Source: Spiroplasma diminutum CUAS-1 (lineage in GTDB: Bacteria; Bacillota_I; Bacilli_A; Mycoplasmatales; Mycoplasmataceae). Taken from it: a stretch of DNA of 64,000 bases. A program made the translations under genes and the position numbers. Positions 1 through 9,573 of this stretch are shown here, in pieces (positions within the stretch are counted from its first letter, which is position 1; each line of letters opens with the position of its first letter). The stretch spans positions 372,001-436,000 of the forward strand of contig NC_021833.1 of the NCBI RefSeq assembly GCF_000439455.1. Direction: 5' to 3'. Below the pieces are notes generated by a model. The model was not told the DNA's origin and did not search any database. It saw only the letters and a list, made by a program, of their open reading frames with translations.

Positions 1-23
1 AACCTGCAAATATGCAGGTTTTT
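1..23 (+). terminator. Rho-independent terminator of an upstream gene
   Basis: AACCTGCA (1-8) pairs with TGCAGGTT (13-20) around an AATA loop, and five T residues end at 23. It probably ends a plus-strand gene lying left of the window, converging on the minus-strand gene that stops at 24-26. Confidence 0.75.
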
Positions 24-701
24 CTATTTATTTAGCAATTTTTCAGTAATTACTTGAATTCTATTAGTAGTGAGTGTGAATAAAACAATTGCAAATAGAT
101 CAAATACCATAAAGCTTATTCATGAATGAAAGAATTGAAATAAACCATATATTTGTCCATATTCAATATATGATCATACAAAATTCAATGAAGCTGAACT
201 TAATGGACCAAAAATAAATACTAGCATTCCTGAGAAAATTAGCGAGATACTTCTATTAAAAGAAGCGTCTTTACTATAAACTCGAAATAATTTATCGTAT
301 ATTAATCAAAATAGGGCAACTCAAATTACTAATCCCATTGCAGTAGTTAGTCTAAATAATGGACTAAGTCCTCAAATTAGAAATTGAAGTACACCGTCAA
401 ACAAACCTATTATCATACCCCAGTATATACCTACCACTTGAAAGCTTATAGCAATAACAAAATACTTTAGGACAAATCCTACGTTAATTCCAGTAACATA
501 TATTGGAATTACAATATTTATCATACTAACAGCTGTGGACATACTTAGTAACAAACTGACAAGAGTTATTTTTAGAGTCTCACTCTTTAATCTTGCGCGT
601 CCGTTTACCTTATTAAGTTTGCTGATTTCATAATCAAGATCTATATCATCTAAATTTTCAGATAACGTAACTTCTTGATTTTGTTCATCAGTCTTGTTCA
701 T
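24..701 (-). CDS. multi-pass membrane protein, possibly ECF transporter S component
   Basis: A 225-residue protein once TGA is read as Trp. The first 45 residues are polar and acidic. They are followed by about five or six hydrophobic segments rich in Ile, Phe, Val and Trp. Size and layout recall substrate-binding S components of ECF vitamin transporters (FolT-like proteins are common in Mollicutes), but I see no diagnostic motif, so substrate and family are inference. The minus-strand start at 699-701 is preceded by a purine-rich GGAGAC-like site. It is divergent from rsmE, with roughly 100 bp of shared promoter region. Confidence 0.6.
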
Positions 702-773
702 CTCTTAAATTGTCTCCTTTAAATAAACGAAATTATAGAATTCAAATAATATTCACCTCAATAGATATTATAT

Positions 774-779
774 TATAAT
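774..779 (+). promoter_or_regulatory. -10 element of the rsmE operon
   Basis: TATAAT lies 21 bases before the rsmE start codon, in the divergent gap between rsmE and the minus-strand membrane protein. I see no clear -35. Confidence 0.45.
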
Positions 780-800
780 ATATAAGGAATTGGGGTAATT

Positions 801-1517
801 ATGCATAGTTTCTTTTTAGATAAAATGGTTTTTAATCATTTTGAAATTATTAATGAAGATTTTCATCATATAAAAAATGTTATTAAATTAAAAGAAAATG
901 AAAAAATAATTTGTGTGTTTAATGATGAAAAATTTTTATGTTCTATTAAAGAAATTAATACTAATTCATGTAAAGCTGAAATAATCTCAAAGTTTATTGA
1001 TGAAAAAAAAGATTATAAAGTGAATTTAATATTGGGAATAATTAGAGAACAAAAATGAGATTTTGTTCTACAAAAGGCAACAGAGCTTGGTGCTGATTGT
1101 ATAATTCCTGTGGAATTTAAAAGAAATGTTGTAAAAATTGACATTAAGAAAGAAATCAATAAAATTTCAAGATGATATTCTATTTGTGAAAATGCAGCAA
1201 AACAATCAAAAAGAAATAATATTCCACGAATTAAACCTATAATTAGAAAGTTAGAAGATTTAAAAGAATATAATTCTGATTTAAATTTGATTTGTTGAGA
1301 AGATGATAATTCTAATTTCATTAAGAATGAAATAAAAAATTCTTTTGAAACAATCAATATTGTAATAGGTCCAGAAGGTGGAATAAGTGAACAAGAAGTT
1401 AATTTATTAAATAAAATGGGTTATAAAAGTGTAAATTTAGGTAATAACATAATGAGAGCAGAAACAGTTCCATTATATGTTTTAAGTTGTTTAAATTATG
1501 AAAAAAATAAGGGGTAA
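801..1517 (+). CDS. rsmE: 16S rRNA (uracil-1498-N3) methyltransferase RsmE
   Basis: A 238-residue SPOUT-class methyltransferase that would use SAM to methylate U1498 in the decoding-centre region of 16S rRNA. The N-terminal PUA-like part begins MHSFFLD. The C-terminal knotted domain shows the family signatures WDFVLQKATELG, GPEGGISEQE and LGNNIMRAET, which form the SAM pocket. Length matches the family. The frame contains several TGA (Trp) codons. It is the first gene of an apparent operon: the stop codon is two bases before the next start at 1520, so the downstream nucleotidyltransferase-like gene is probably translationally coupled. Confidence 0.93.
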
Positions 1518-1519
1518 TT

Positions 1520-2701
1520 ATGGATAAAAATTTTAGTAAGTTAATTACAGCTGATTTAGAAATGATAAATAGTCAATTAAATTCAGTTGCAATAAATGAA
1601 AACTTAAAAAAATTTATTGATAAAAATGTTAATTTTCTAAAAAGAAAATTAAAAAATTTGGTTCAAATTAAATCTCAAGGTTCATATGCTACAGGAGAAC
1701 TTTATAATTTTGAAAAGGAATTAAATATAGATTTATTAGCAATTAAACATGTAAATAAAAGCATGTATAAAATTTATGAACAAGAATTTGAAACAAATGA
1801 TCATTTTGATGATTGTTGAATTTGTGAAATTAATCAAGATATTTATAAAATAGTTTCACAAATTTATAAAGTAGATCAAGATATTAAAATTGAATGAATT
1901 GAAAAGAAATATATGCTTCCTAACTCAAAGGAAAAAATAGTTTTTAAAGATTCAATTAAAATTAGTTTCTTTAAAGAAAATAAGTTAGGCTTTTCAATAA
2001 TTATTAGATCAGCTTTACAACACAGTGAATACCCACCAATTTTATGTAATAAAACAATGTATAAAAGAACTTTTTCTTTGGAATATGTTAAAGCGTTCAG
2101 AGTATTAAATAAATTATCTATAAGAAAATTACAAATTCTTTTTTATTATATAAGAATTAAATTCAGAAAGCTTTTATCTAAAAATGAAAGATTAATATTG
2201 AAAATTAGTATAATGTCTAATATTCAATATGAATTAACTAAAAATATTAATTTTCAAATATGATTAGATAAATCTTTTGATTATCATTTTTCAAGTAAAA
2301 AGGCTGTTGATAATGTTTTGGATTCAAAATTTATATATTATAAAAGACCAAAAAAAATAAGTAATTTATATAATTCATTTAAACTTAAAAATTTAAACTG
2401 AGTTTTTAATAAAACTTATCAAAGTACAAAAGAGTTCTTAGATAATTATTTAAATTATTCACAAGAATTTATAAATAATAAGCAAGAATATATTGAAGGT
2501 AACTTTTACTTTTGATATGATTCAGTATCATATTTAAAGAATACAGCTGGATCAACAAGTATATCTATAAAAAAAGAAAATAAAAAATATGATGAAATTG
2601 ATATTCAAATTCATTCAAGAACAATATATCCAACGAATAAAGAAAACGGTTTATTTTTAGTGTTTTTACAATATTATAATTTTGAAATTGAAAGGAATTA
2701 A
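1520..2701 (+). CDS. nucleotidyltransferase-like protein A, probably inactive
   Basis: A 393-residue protein I cannot assign to a named family. Residues 54-75 read G-S-Y-A-T-G-E ... N-I-D-L-L-A-I, close to the Pol-beta/CD-NTase signature G[SG] followed by [DE]h[DE]h. The first metal-binding acid is Asn69, while Asp71 is kept. The later strand that usually carries the third acid is best matched by G-F-S-I-I-I (157-162), with Ser in its place. It sits two bases after rsmE and one base before a second gene with the same layout (2703-4037). Fold assignment is inference from motif spacing. A role as an inactive or regulatory NTase subunit is only a suggestion. Confidence 0.55.
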
Positions 2702-2702
2702 T

Positions 2703-4037
2703 ATGAAATTAAATAAAGATATTTGAAAATTTAATAATGCTATTAATTTACTTACAAATGAGCAAAAGGACTTTAAAATTAAAATTAATTCATATTTTAA
2801 TGAACTAAAGCAACTTTTTTTAGAAGACAATATTCATCTAAAGAAGATAGGGGATTTTGCTTTTGACTCTTATAGACAAACTAATAAAACTTTTAATTTA
2901 GATTTATGTGCAATTAAATATGTTGGAAATACTTCAATTAAATTTTCAGAATTAAGTGAAATAATTTTGAAAATTGTAAAAAAATATAAAGCTGTACCAG
3001 AAATACATACGGATCAAAATTATATAAATTTAGTTTTTAATTTTCAAAACTCAAAAATTAATTTTAGAATTATTCCAATTATAAGTAAAAAAATTAATAA
3101 TAAATACGTTTCAAAAGTAAATAGAAACGGAATTGTTCAAGATGATTTAGTTTTAGAATTAAAAAAAGATTTAAAGCAAGCAAATAAATTAAGTAGTGGT
3201 CTTTTAATCAGTTTAAAAAAATTATTAAACTATATTATGAATGGGGAATTTAATTATACATATGATATAGACTTTTATTTATTAAGATGATTTTATGAAT
3301 ATGTTTCAAAATCTTTAGAAGAATATATATTTCAAAAGTATAATGAAAAAAAATTGGAGTTAGATCTAGAAACTTTTTTAAATAAAGAGAACCTAAGAAA
3401 GTGAATTAAAAAAAATGTAAGTTTCTATGATTTATGTAGTTTTATTTTTTTAAAGATTGAATCAACAAATACCTATTATTTTAATGAGTTTTCTTTTGAA
3501 TTTGAAGAAATGTTTGATGGAATATCAAGATACTCAATTAATACTAATTCAAATTTTAGATTACCAATTAATTACTTATCAAGTATTAAAATATTTGACA
3601 CTAATTTGATTGAAGATAAAATGTATATTCAAAACAATTTATCAAATGAAAATGGTGTTTCTAGTGTATCTTGGGAAAAATTCAAAAATAATGGAGATAG
3701 ATATCTTGTTTCACCAATAATTAAAACTGGAGTTGCTAATTTTGCAATGTTTCAAAAATGATTAACTGTTAAATCAAATGAACTATTTTTGAAATTAAAT
3801 GATGACTTAAAAAGTGAAATTAAATCAACAAAGCAAAGAGAAGCGATGACAGAATTAAATAATATTGCAAATAAATGATTAACTATTTATAATACAAAAA
3901 TAAAATATTTACAGCCATACTTTGATAAAAAATATCCATTTTCTTCAAATTATGAAGTAGATCAACTTGTTTCATTAATTGTACAAACAATAGATAAAGT
4001 TGATTATGAACAATGAATAATAAAAAATGATAATTAG
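2703..4037 (+). CDS. nucleotidyltransferase-like protein B, paralogue of A, degenerate
   Basis: A 444-residue protein starting one base after the stop of protein A. Residues 49-71 (I-G-D-F-A-F-D-S-Y ... F-N-L-D-L-C-A-I-K-Y-V) align with residues 53-75 of protein A: again N-h-D-h (Asn65, Asp67), but the leading GS is GD. A likely third strand, I-N-F-R-I-I-P (119-125), matches the hxhDhhP pattern of CD-NTases with Arg122 in place of Asp. The two genes look like an old tandem duplication with eroded metal ligands. Function is unknown. One Trp is encoded by TGG (3678-3680 area), rare here. The stop lies inside a bidirectional terminator. Confidence 0.55.
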
Positions 4038-4054
4038 TAATAATTATCATTTTT
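4022..4054. terminator. bidirectional terminator spanning two stop codons
   Basis: A perfect 14-bp stem (4023-4036 with 4041-4054) around a GTAA loop, with A's on the left and T's on the right. It contains the TAG of the plus-strand gene (4035-4037) and the stop of the minus-strand gene (4044-4046), so it can end transcripts from both sides. Confidence 0.8.
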
Positions 4055-4574
4055 CTTCTTCTATCTTTTGATTTTTTAATATTTCAGTACGCTTTTTAAC
4101 ATAATCTTTTTCGGTTTTTCCAATATGGTGATATAAATCACGACTTGCTTTAATTCGTAATTTCTTTAATTCTTCATCACAGAAAACTCATGTTAATCAA
4201 ACGATATGAAAATGTCTTAAATATTTAATTTCTCTTTCATCATACATTTCATAACTAAGTGCTTGTGCTTCTCTTTGAGCAAAGTCAACTCATTTTTGTG
4301 GATTAACATTTTCATTATATGCTTCTTTTGCTAATGCTTGATAAGAAAGAGCTTTTTTAACAATTATATCTTCAAGTGATTGAAGTGTATTTGCAATTTC
4401 TGTAACAATTGCTTGATCGAATTCATCATAAGAATTAAATTGATGTTTTGAAAGATAGAACATCTTTGTACTTAAGTTACTTACAGGATTACCACCACTA
4501 CCTAAATGTTCTTTTTCAGATATAACTTTAAATTCAGTTTCAATTTCTTTATAAAAATCTGATTTAATACGCAT
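4044..4574 (-). CDS. conserved-looking cytosolic protein of unknown function
   Basis: A 176-residue soluble protein, mostly predicted helix and rich in Glu, Lys and Trp. It has no signal peptide or membrane segment. The start is supported by AAGGTGA seven bases before the ATG. Near the C terminus it has R-H-F-H-I-V-W and L-Y-H-H-I-G-K, so several His residues cluster, but I recognise no catalytic signature. It is convergent with the NTase-like gene and divergent from truB, so it is its own transcription unit. I cannot assign a function. Confidence 0.65.
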
Positions 4575-4693
4575 AACTTCACCTTAATTCTTCCAATATT
4601 GCTTATATTATATCACATTTTTTTTGAAAAATAATAGTGTAGGAATAAAGGGAGTTGTGTAATAATAGATATATACACTTTTAGGAGGATTAG

Positions 4694-5617
4694 ATGATGA
4701 ATGACAAATCAGGTATACTTTTAGTTAATAAACCAGAAGGAATAACTTCAAATGATTTAATCCAAAAAATTAAAAGAAAATTTAAAATTAAAAAAATTGG
4801 TCATGCTGGAACTTTAGATCCGATAGCAACTGGTTTAATGGTTGTTTTAATTAATCAAGCTACAAAAATATCAAATTATCTTTTAAGTAGTGATAAAAGT
4901 TATATAGTAACTATGAAATTATTTGTACAAACAGATTCACAAGATATTACTGGAAATATTGTAGAAGAAGAGAGCTATAAGAAAATCTCTAAAGGCTTAG
5001 TTAAACAAATAGTTGCTAAATATAATGGTTATATTTATGATCAATATCCACCAATTTATTCAGCTATTAAAGTTGATGGGAAAAAATTATATGAATATGC
5101 AAGAAATGATGAAGAGGTTGTTATAAAACCAAGAAAAGTAACTATTAATTCTTGTAAGCTTTTAAATTTTAATCAAAAGTTAGGAACAATAAAACTTAGT
5201 GTTGGGTGTAGTAAAGGAACTTATATTAGAAGTTTAGTTTCAGATTTTGCAAAGGATTTAGAAACAATTGCTACAGTATCACAATTAGAAAGAACAACAT
5301 CTGGTGGGCTTAAATTAGCTGATGCAAAAACTATTGAAAACTTACAAGAAACTGATTTAATTTCAATGTATGATGCACTAATGCAAAACGAACACCCATT
5401 AATCGAATATCATAGAGTTAGAGATATTAAGCAGGGTAAAGCAATTACTTTAACAGGTATTAATTATCCAATAGTGTTTATAATTAATGATAAAAAAGAA
5501 GTAATTGCAATTTATAAACATATTGCTCATGACCTTTATAAGTGTCAAAGGGGACTATGAGATGAAATACCATTTGATCAGTTAACAGAAGCTGAAAGGA
5601 ATGGATATTATGATTAA
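4694..5617 (+). CDS. truB: tRNA pseudouridine-55 synthase TruB
   Basis: A 307-residue enzyme that converts U55 in the T-loop of tRNAs to pseudouridine. The catalytic Asp sits in G-H-A-G-T-L-D-P-I-A-T-G (about residues 35-46), the TruB hallmark. Y-P-P-I-Y-S-A-I-K-V-D-G and K-G-T-Y-I-R-S-L are also typical. AGGAGG lies six bases before the first of two adjacent ATG codons, so I take 4694. The 3' end overlaps the ribF start by eight bases (ATG at 5610), indicating translational coupling. truB-ribF-rpsO is the usual Firmicute gene order. Confidence 0.96.
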
Positions 5618-6338
5618 AATAAATACTTTTCTTAACTATATGGAGGAATTTGATTTAAATTTAAAAACCAATATTGTTTGTATTGGTTTTTTTGACGGTG
5701 TTCATAAAATGCATAAAAAAATTCTAGAAGAAGTTAAAAGACAGGCATTTGAAAATCAAACAAAATGATCAATTATTACTTTTTCTGAGAAGGTTAAGGA
5801 TTTTCTTGATGGAAAGAAAACTAGTATTCAACTGAAAGAAAAAAAATATAAATTTATTGAATCGGATTTTAATCCTGACTACCTATTTGAAATTCAAATA
5901 AACATGGAAACAATTAAAGTTGAACCAAAAGAATTTTGTTTATTTTTAAAAGAAAAATTGCATGTCAATAAAATTGTTGTTGGAAGTGATTTTAAATTTG
6001 CTTATCAAGGTAAAGGTAATGTTAATTATTTAAAAGAATTTTTTGGAGAAGAAAATATAATAATATTTGACAGAGTAAAAGAGATATCTACAACTCTTAT
6101 TAAAAATAACTTAGTTGATGGAATAATGAAAAATGTTAACAATATTTTGGGTCATAATTATAATGTGACTTTGAAAAGACAAGAAGATACTACATTCAAA
6201 ATATTGGATATAAATATAATCATTAAAAATGGAACTTATAGTGTGAAAATAAATAAAGACATATATGAATTAGATTTTAAAAATAACTTAACAACATTGA
6301 ATATTGATCAAGATTTAGTTGATATTGAATTTATTTAA
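5610..6338 (+). CDS. ribF: FAD synthetase RibF with eroded riboflavin kinase domain
   Basis: A 242-residue protein with the FMN adenylyltransferase half of RibF: G-F-F-D-G-V-H-K-M-H near residue 26 (nucleotidyl-transfer HxxH-type site), G-S-D-F-K-F-A-Y-Q-G-K-G-N, and E-I-S-T-T-L-I. Bifunctional RibF proteins are near 310 residues. Here the C-terminal riboflavin kinase part is cut to about 60-70 residues and lacks the usual G-x-x-x-G-F-P-T-A-N loop. I infer it can make FAD from FMN but probably not FMN from riboflavin. The start overlaps the end of truB. Confidence 0.85.
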
Positions 6339-6470
6339 AAAACAGGAAAAAATATTACTTTTTTTTGATATACTTTTTAAGTATTGATGTTTTATCGCTG
6401 ATTTGATTTAACCCTGAATCACTTCTTTGTTAAAACAATTTCAATCAAGAATTAAAAGGGGGATTTAGAA

Positions 6471-6737
6471 ATGGTTTCTAAAACACAAATTGAAAATATT
6501 GTTAAAGAATATGGAGCAAATGGAAAAGATACAGGTAGAGCAGAAGTTCAAATAGCAATTCTAACTCAAGATATTCAAAATTTAACAGAGCACTTAAACT
6601 TACATAAAAAAGATATTACTTCAAGAAGAAGTTTATTAAAAAAAGTTGCTCAAAGAAGACACTTATTAAACTTCTTATTGAAAAAAGATGTTGAAAGATA
6701 TAAAGCAGTTATAGAAAAATTAAAAATTAGAAAATAA
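6471..6737 (+). CDS. rpsO: 30S ribosomal protein S15
   Basis: An 88-residue protein that binds the central domain of 16S rRNA early in 30S assembly. Signatures include G[14 protein letters not shown] and the C-terminal [16 protein letters not shown] strong GGGGGA site precedes the ATG. The 132-base gap after ribF is longer than its neighbours' spacing and may carry its own promoter and a leader for S15 autoregulation. I see no convincing conserved leader structure, however. Confidence 0.97.
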   Translation: MVSKTQIENIVKEYGANGKDTGRAEVQIAILTQDIQNLTEHLNLHKKDITSRRSLLKKVAQRRHLLNFLLKKDVERYKAVIEKLKIRK

Positions 6738-6805
6738 AAAGTTTTTTACTTTTTATTTTTTTTAAGATAGCGACCTACAAGGTAGATAACCTTTCAAAAA
6801 TAATG

Positions 6806-6811
6806 TATAAT
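6806..6811 (+). promoter_or_regulatory. -10 element upstream of the HNH-like gene
   Basis: TATAAT lies about 76 bases before the ATG at 6888, leaving a 5' untranslated stretch of about 70 bases. The gene is therefore probably transcribed apart from rpsO. Confidence 0.5.
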
Positions 6812-6887
6812 AAAATCATATTTTGGTAAGAAGAAATAACTCTTTATCAAAATTTATTATTTTTCATTAGAAAGACGGTGTTACTAT

Positions 6888-7439
6888 ATGGCAACTGCAA
6901 AAAAACCTGAAAAAGCAGCAGTAAAAAGAGCTGCTTCAAATAAAAACAGAGCACAACATATTCAAACAAGAAAAAAATCAACTGATCCAAAGCCAGAAAA
7001 AATTATTAACAAAGATATTAAATTGAGCGATGGACAAGAAAAATTTATCTGAGAAAAAGCAGATCCAGTTTCAGCAACAAATGCATCTATTTATAGACAA
7101 GACATTGCTGGAGCAATTATTAAAATTAATGAATACGGTCAAGCTTCAGAATTTGGTTGAGTATATAGTTTAATTGATCCAGATGGAGAAAAAGATGACG
7201 TAAATAACGTTGTTGCTCTTCATTGAATGAATGCAAAAGTTAAACGTAAAGTAAACGAAAACTGAGTAGCTGTTGTTACAGGTGGAAGAGACGTTACAGG
7301 TCTTTTCAATCAAAAGAAAGAAACTAAAATTTCTGGTTTACAATTGAGTAAAACAAGAAAAACAGTTTTATTCCAACCATCAATAGTTGAACCTAAAAAA
7401 GTTAACATACAAATTAGATCAACTGTAGGAAAAAAATAA
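6888..7439 (+). CDS. Lys-rich protein with degenerate HNH-nuclease-like domain
   Basis: A 183-residue protein. Residues 1-40 are basic and disordered-looking. Residues 69-120 follow the order of a common HNH-nuclease subfamily: R-x-D-x-x-G-A-x-I ... Y-G ... F-G-W ... N-N-V-V-A-L-H-W-x-N-A-K-V-K. In active members the segment after G-W reads E-I-D-H-I. Here it is V-Y-S-L-I, so the catalytic Asp-His pair is missing, while the structural L-H-W-x-N is kept. I infer a nucleic-acid-binding protein that has lost cleavage. The motif comparison is from memory. Single-gene unit with its own promoter and terminator. Confidence 0.6.
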
Positions 7440-7473
7440 TAAAAAAACCTTACTATAAGTAGGGTTTTTTTAT
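7440..7473 (+). terminator. terminator after the HNH-like gene
   Basis: A-rich arm plus CCTTACT pairs with AGTAGGG followed by seven T's, directly after the TAA at 7437-7439. Confidence 0.8.
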
Positions 7474-7475
7474 TA

Positions 7476-7481
7476 TATAAT
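7476..7481 (+). promoter_or_regulatory. -10 element of the structured RNA before miaA
   Basis: TATAAT immediately after the preceding terminator. Transcription would begin near 7487-7489, just at the first hairpin of the structured RNA. Confidence 0.5.
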
Positions 7482-7487
7482 AATATT

Positions 7488-7608
7488 GTCCTTAGGGACG
7501 CCAAGAATATTTGTTATTCTTTATGTTTGCGTGAGATATTAAAGACCGCTCAATAAATAAGTATTTCCTTTCTCATGCATTTTATAGCGGGTGGGAATAT
7601 TTTTTTTT
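7488..7608 (+). ncRNA. unassigned structured RNA or riboswitch-like leader of miaA
   Basis: About 120 bases between a -10 box and a T run, ending 27 bases before miaA. Visible pairing: GTCC/GGGAC (7488-7497 region); ACGC (7498-7501) with GCGT (7529-7532) enclosing AAGAATA/TATTCTT (7503-7509, 7515-7521); and a 10-bp terminator stem AAGTATTTCC (7559-7568) with GGGAATATTT (7593-7602). ACCGCT (7545-7550) can also pair with AGCGGGT (7586-7592) in the terminator loop, forming a pseudoknot. It lacks the hallmark motifs of T-box, purine, TPP, SAM or SRP RNAs that I know. It could attenuate miaA or be a free small RNA. Confidence 0.5.
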
Positions 7609-7635
7609 GTCAATTTTTAGAAAGTAGGTAAAATT

Positions 7636-8556
7636 ATGAATAAAATAATAGTAATAGTTGGACCTACTGCAAGTGGTAAAACTGATTTATCAATTAAAAT
7701 TGCAAAGGAATTTAATGGTGAGTGCATTAATTCGGATTCAACTCAAATATTTAAAGGAACAGATATAGCAACAAATAAAATTACTAATGAAGAAATGCAG
7801 GGAGTCAAGCATCATTTATTATCAACAAAAAATGTAAATGAATCATACTCTGTTGCAGATTTTCAAAGTGATGCAAGAAAAATTATTGATAATTTATTAG
7901 AAAATAATAAAACTCCAATAATAGTTGGCGGAACAGGATTGTATGTAAATGCAGTTTTAATGGACTATAATTTTAGTAGTAATGATCATATTGAAAATTA
8001 TGAAAAACAATTTGAAAACTTATCAAATGAAGAAATTTGAAAACTCTTAAAAGAAAAAGATGAATTGGAAGCTCAAAAAATTCATCCTAATAATAGATAT
8101 AGAGTTATAAGAGCGTTAGAAATTATTGAACTAAGCGGTTTTAAAAAAAGTAAGATAATAGAGGATAATAAAAGGTATATTTATAAGAATTTATTAATTA
8201 TTGGAATAAGTTCCCAAAGAGAAAAATTATATAGTAAAATAAATAATAGGGTACTTAGTTTAGTAGAAAAGGGATTATTTAAAGAAATTGAATTAGCTTA
8301 TAAGGCTAATAATTTTAATAAAAATGCCCAGTCTTTAAAGTGCATTGGAGGTCCAGAAATTATAAGTTTTCTTGAAAAGGAAATAACTTATGAAGAATGT
8401 ATTGAATTAATGCAAAAAAATAATAGGCATTATGCAAGAAGACAGTTAACTTGATTTAAAAATCAATTGAGTAATGTTAAATGATTTGAACATAATTATG
8501 AAGATTTTGACTACATATCAAGTCAAATTATAGAATATATTAAATCAAATATTTAG
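7636..8556 (+). CDS. miaA: tRNA dimethylallyltransferase MiaA
   Basis: A 306-residue enzyme that transfers a dimethylallyl group to A37 of tRNAs reading codons starting with U. The P-loop G-P-T-A-S-G-K-T is at residues 9-16, followed by I-N-S-D-S-T-Q-I-F (tRNA contact) and G-G-T-G-L-Y-V-N-A. The central insertion of long MiaA forms is short, as in other Mollicutes. The frame contains Trp-TGA codons. The upstream 7488-7608 RNA with its terminator suggests control by attenuation. The RpiR-type regulator starts 35 bases after its stop. Confidence 0.95.
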
Positions 8557-8591
8557 TTTTTAAAATTGAATACAAGTTAGGAGACTTAATA

Positions 8592-9344
8592 ATGTTGTCT
8601 GTTTACGAACGTGTAGAGAACTTAATTAAGGACAATAAAAATACTACTTTCAAATTAATAGGAAGACAAATTCTTACTGATTGATCTGTTGGAGTTTTCA
8701 AAAGTCAAAGTGAGATTAGTAAAACTTGCTTTGTTTCTTTAGCAACAGCAACTCAATTTGCAAAAGCTTGCTTATGTGAAGGTTATAAAGAGTTATCAAT
8801 AAGATTAAAAGTCGAATATGAAAGTGTTATGCAAAATAAAGCAAAAGCAAATGTGGAGAATGAAAGTGATTTAACAGGAATGAGATCAACTGTTAATGCA
8901 TGAGTAAATCAAAATGATAGTTTTCTTTATGATTTAGCTAACAAAATTAACGATAGAAGGAAAGTATGGATATGTCCATCGTATCAATCAATGTATCCTG
9001 CTAAGTTTTTAGAAGATGTATTAACGAATGTGGGAATTCAGACAAAAATAATTGATACTTCTATAAACTTAGAAGTCGGGAAACACTTAGAATTTAATAA
9101 TGAACTTATAATAGTTTTATTAACAGGAAGAGATACTGATACAACAGTTATTGCTTTAGAATATTTAATAAAAGCAAAAAATGAAATTTTTGTTATAACT
9201 ACTCCAAGTAATATATCAGAACTTCCTGAAATAAATGAGCAAAAACATATGCTTATAGATTTTCAAGATAATAACTTTTTCTATAAATATAGATGTTATG
9301 CGTTGATATCGTTATTTTTTTCTTTAAGTGAAAAAATAAACTAA
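8592..9344 (+). CDS. MurR/RpiR-family transcriptional regulator
   Basis: A 250-residue protein with an N-terminal RpiR-type helix-turn-helix (about residues 30-65: S-Q-S-E-I-S-K ... A-T-A-T-Q-F-A-K) and a C-terminal half (about 110-250) with the alternating strand-helix pattern of a SIS sugar-phosphate-binding domain. In this family the SIS domain senses phosphosugars to control sugar or amino-sugar genes. No sugar operon adjoins it, so the target is unknown. It lies 35 bases after miaA and may be cotranscribed. Confidence 0.8.
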
Positions 9345-9432
9345 GAATATAAAACCGAAAATAATAAAAAAATATTTTAAAAGTATTGACATCTGTGAAT
9401 GAATTATATATATTTATTAATGTAATTAATTC

Positions 9433-9506
9433 GCGGGTGTAGTTTAATGGTAGAACTTCAGCCTTCCAAGCTGACTGTGAGGGTTCGATTCCCTTCACCC
9501 GCTCCA
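9433..9506 (+). tRNA. tRNA-Gly (anticodon UCC)
   Basis: Acceptor arms GCGGGTG (9433-9439) and CACCCGC pair and are followed by T-CCA encoded in the DNA. The anticodon stem TCAGC/GCTGA encloses CTTCCAA, giving anticodon TCC. The T-arm GGGTTCGATTCCC is standard. UCC can read all four glycine codons in Mollicutes. Confidence 0.97.
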
Positions 9507-9518
9507 TTAAGAAAATTC

Positions 9519-9541
9519 AAATCCCTAAAGGGATTTTTTTA
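9519..9541 (+). terminator. terminator after tRNA-Gly
   Basis: AATCCCT and AGGGATT form a stem, followed by T7. Confidence 0.85.
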
Positions 9542-9573
9542 TTTTATAATTAGCATTATAAGGAGAGAACTTT

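Noticed and set aside
6339-6470. S15 autoregulatory leader before rpsO
   Set aside because: The position is right but I could not find a convincing pseudoknot or rRNA-like site by eye.
7488-7608. Assignment of the miaA leader as T-box, purine/2'-dG, TPP, ZTP or SRP RNA
   Set aside because: The hallmark conserved motifs of these classes are missing. The CGGGTGGG near the 3' end only superficially resembles T-box or ZTP elements.
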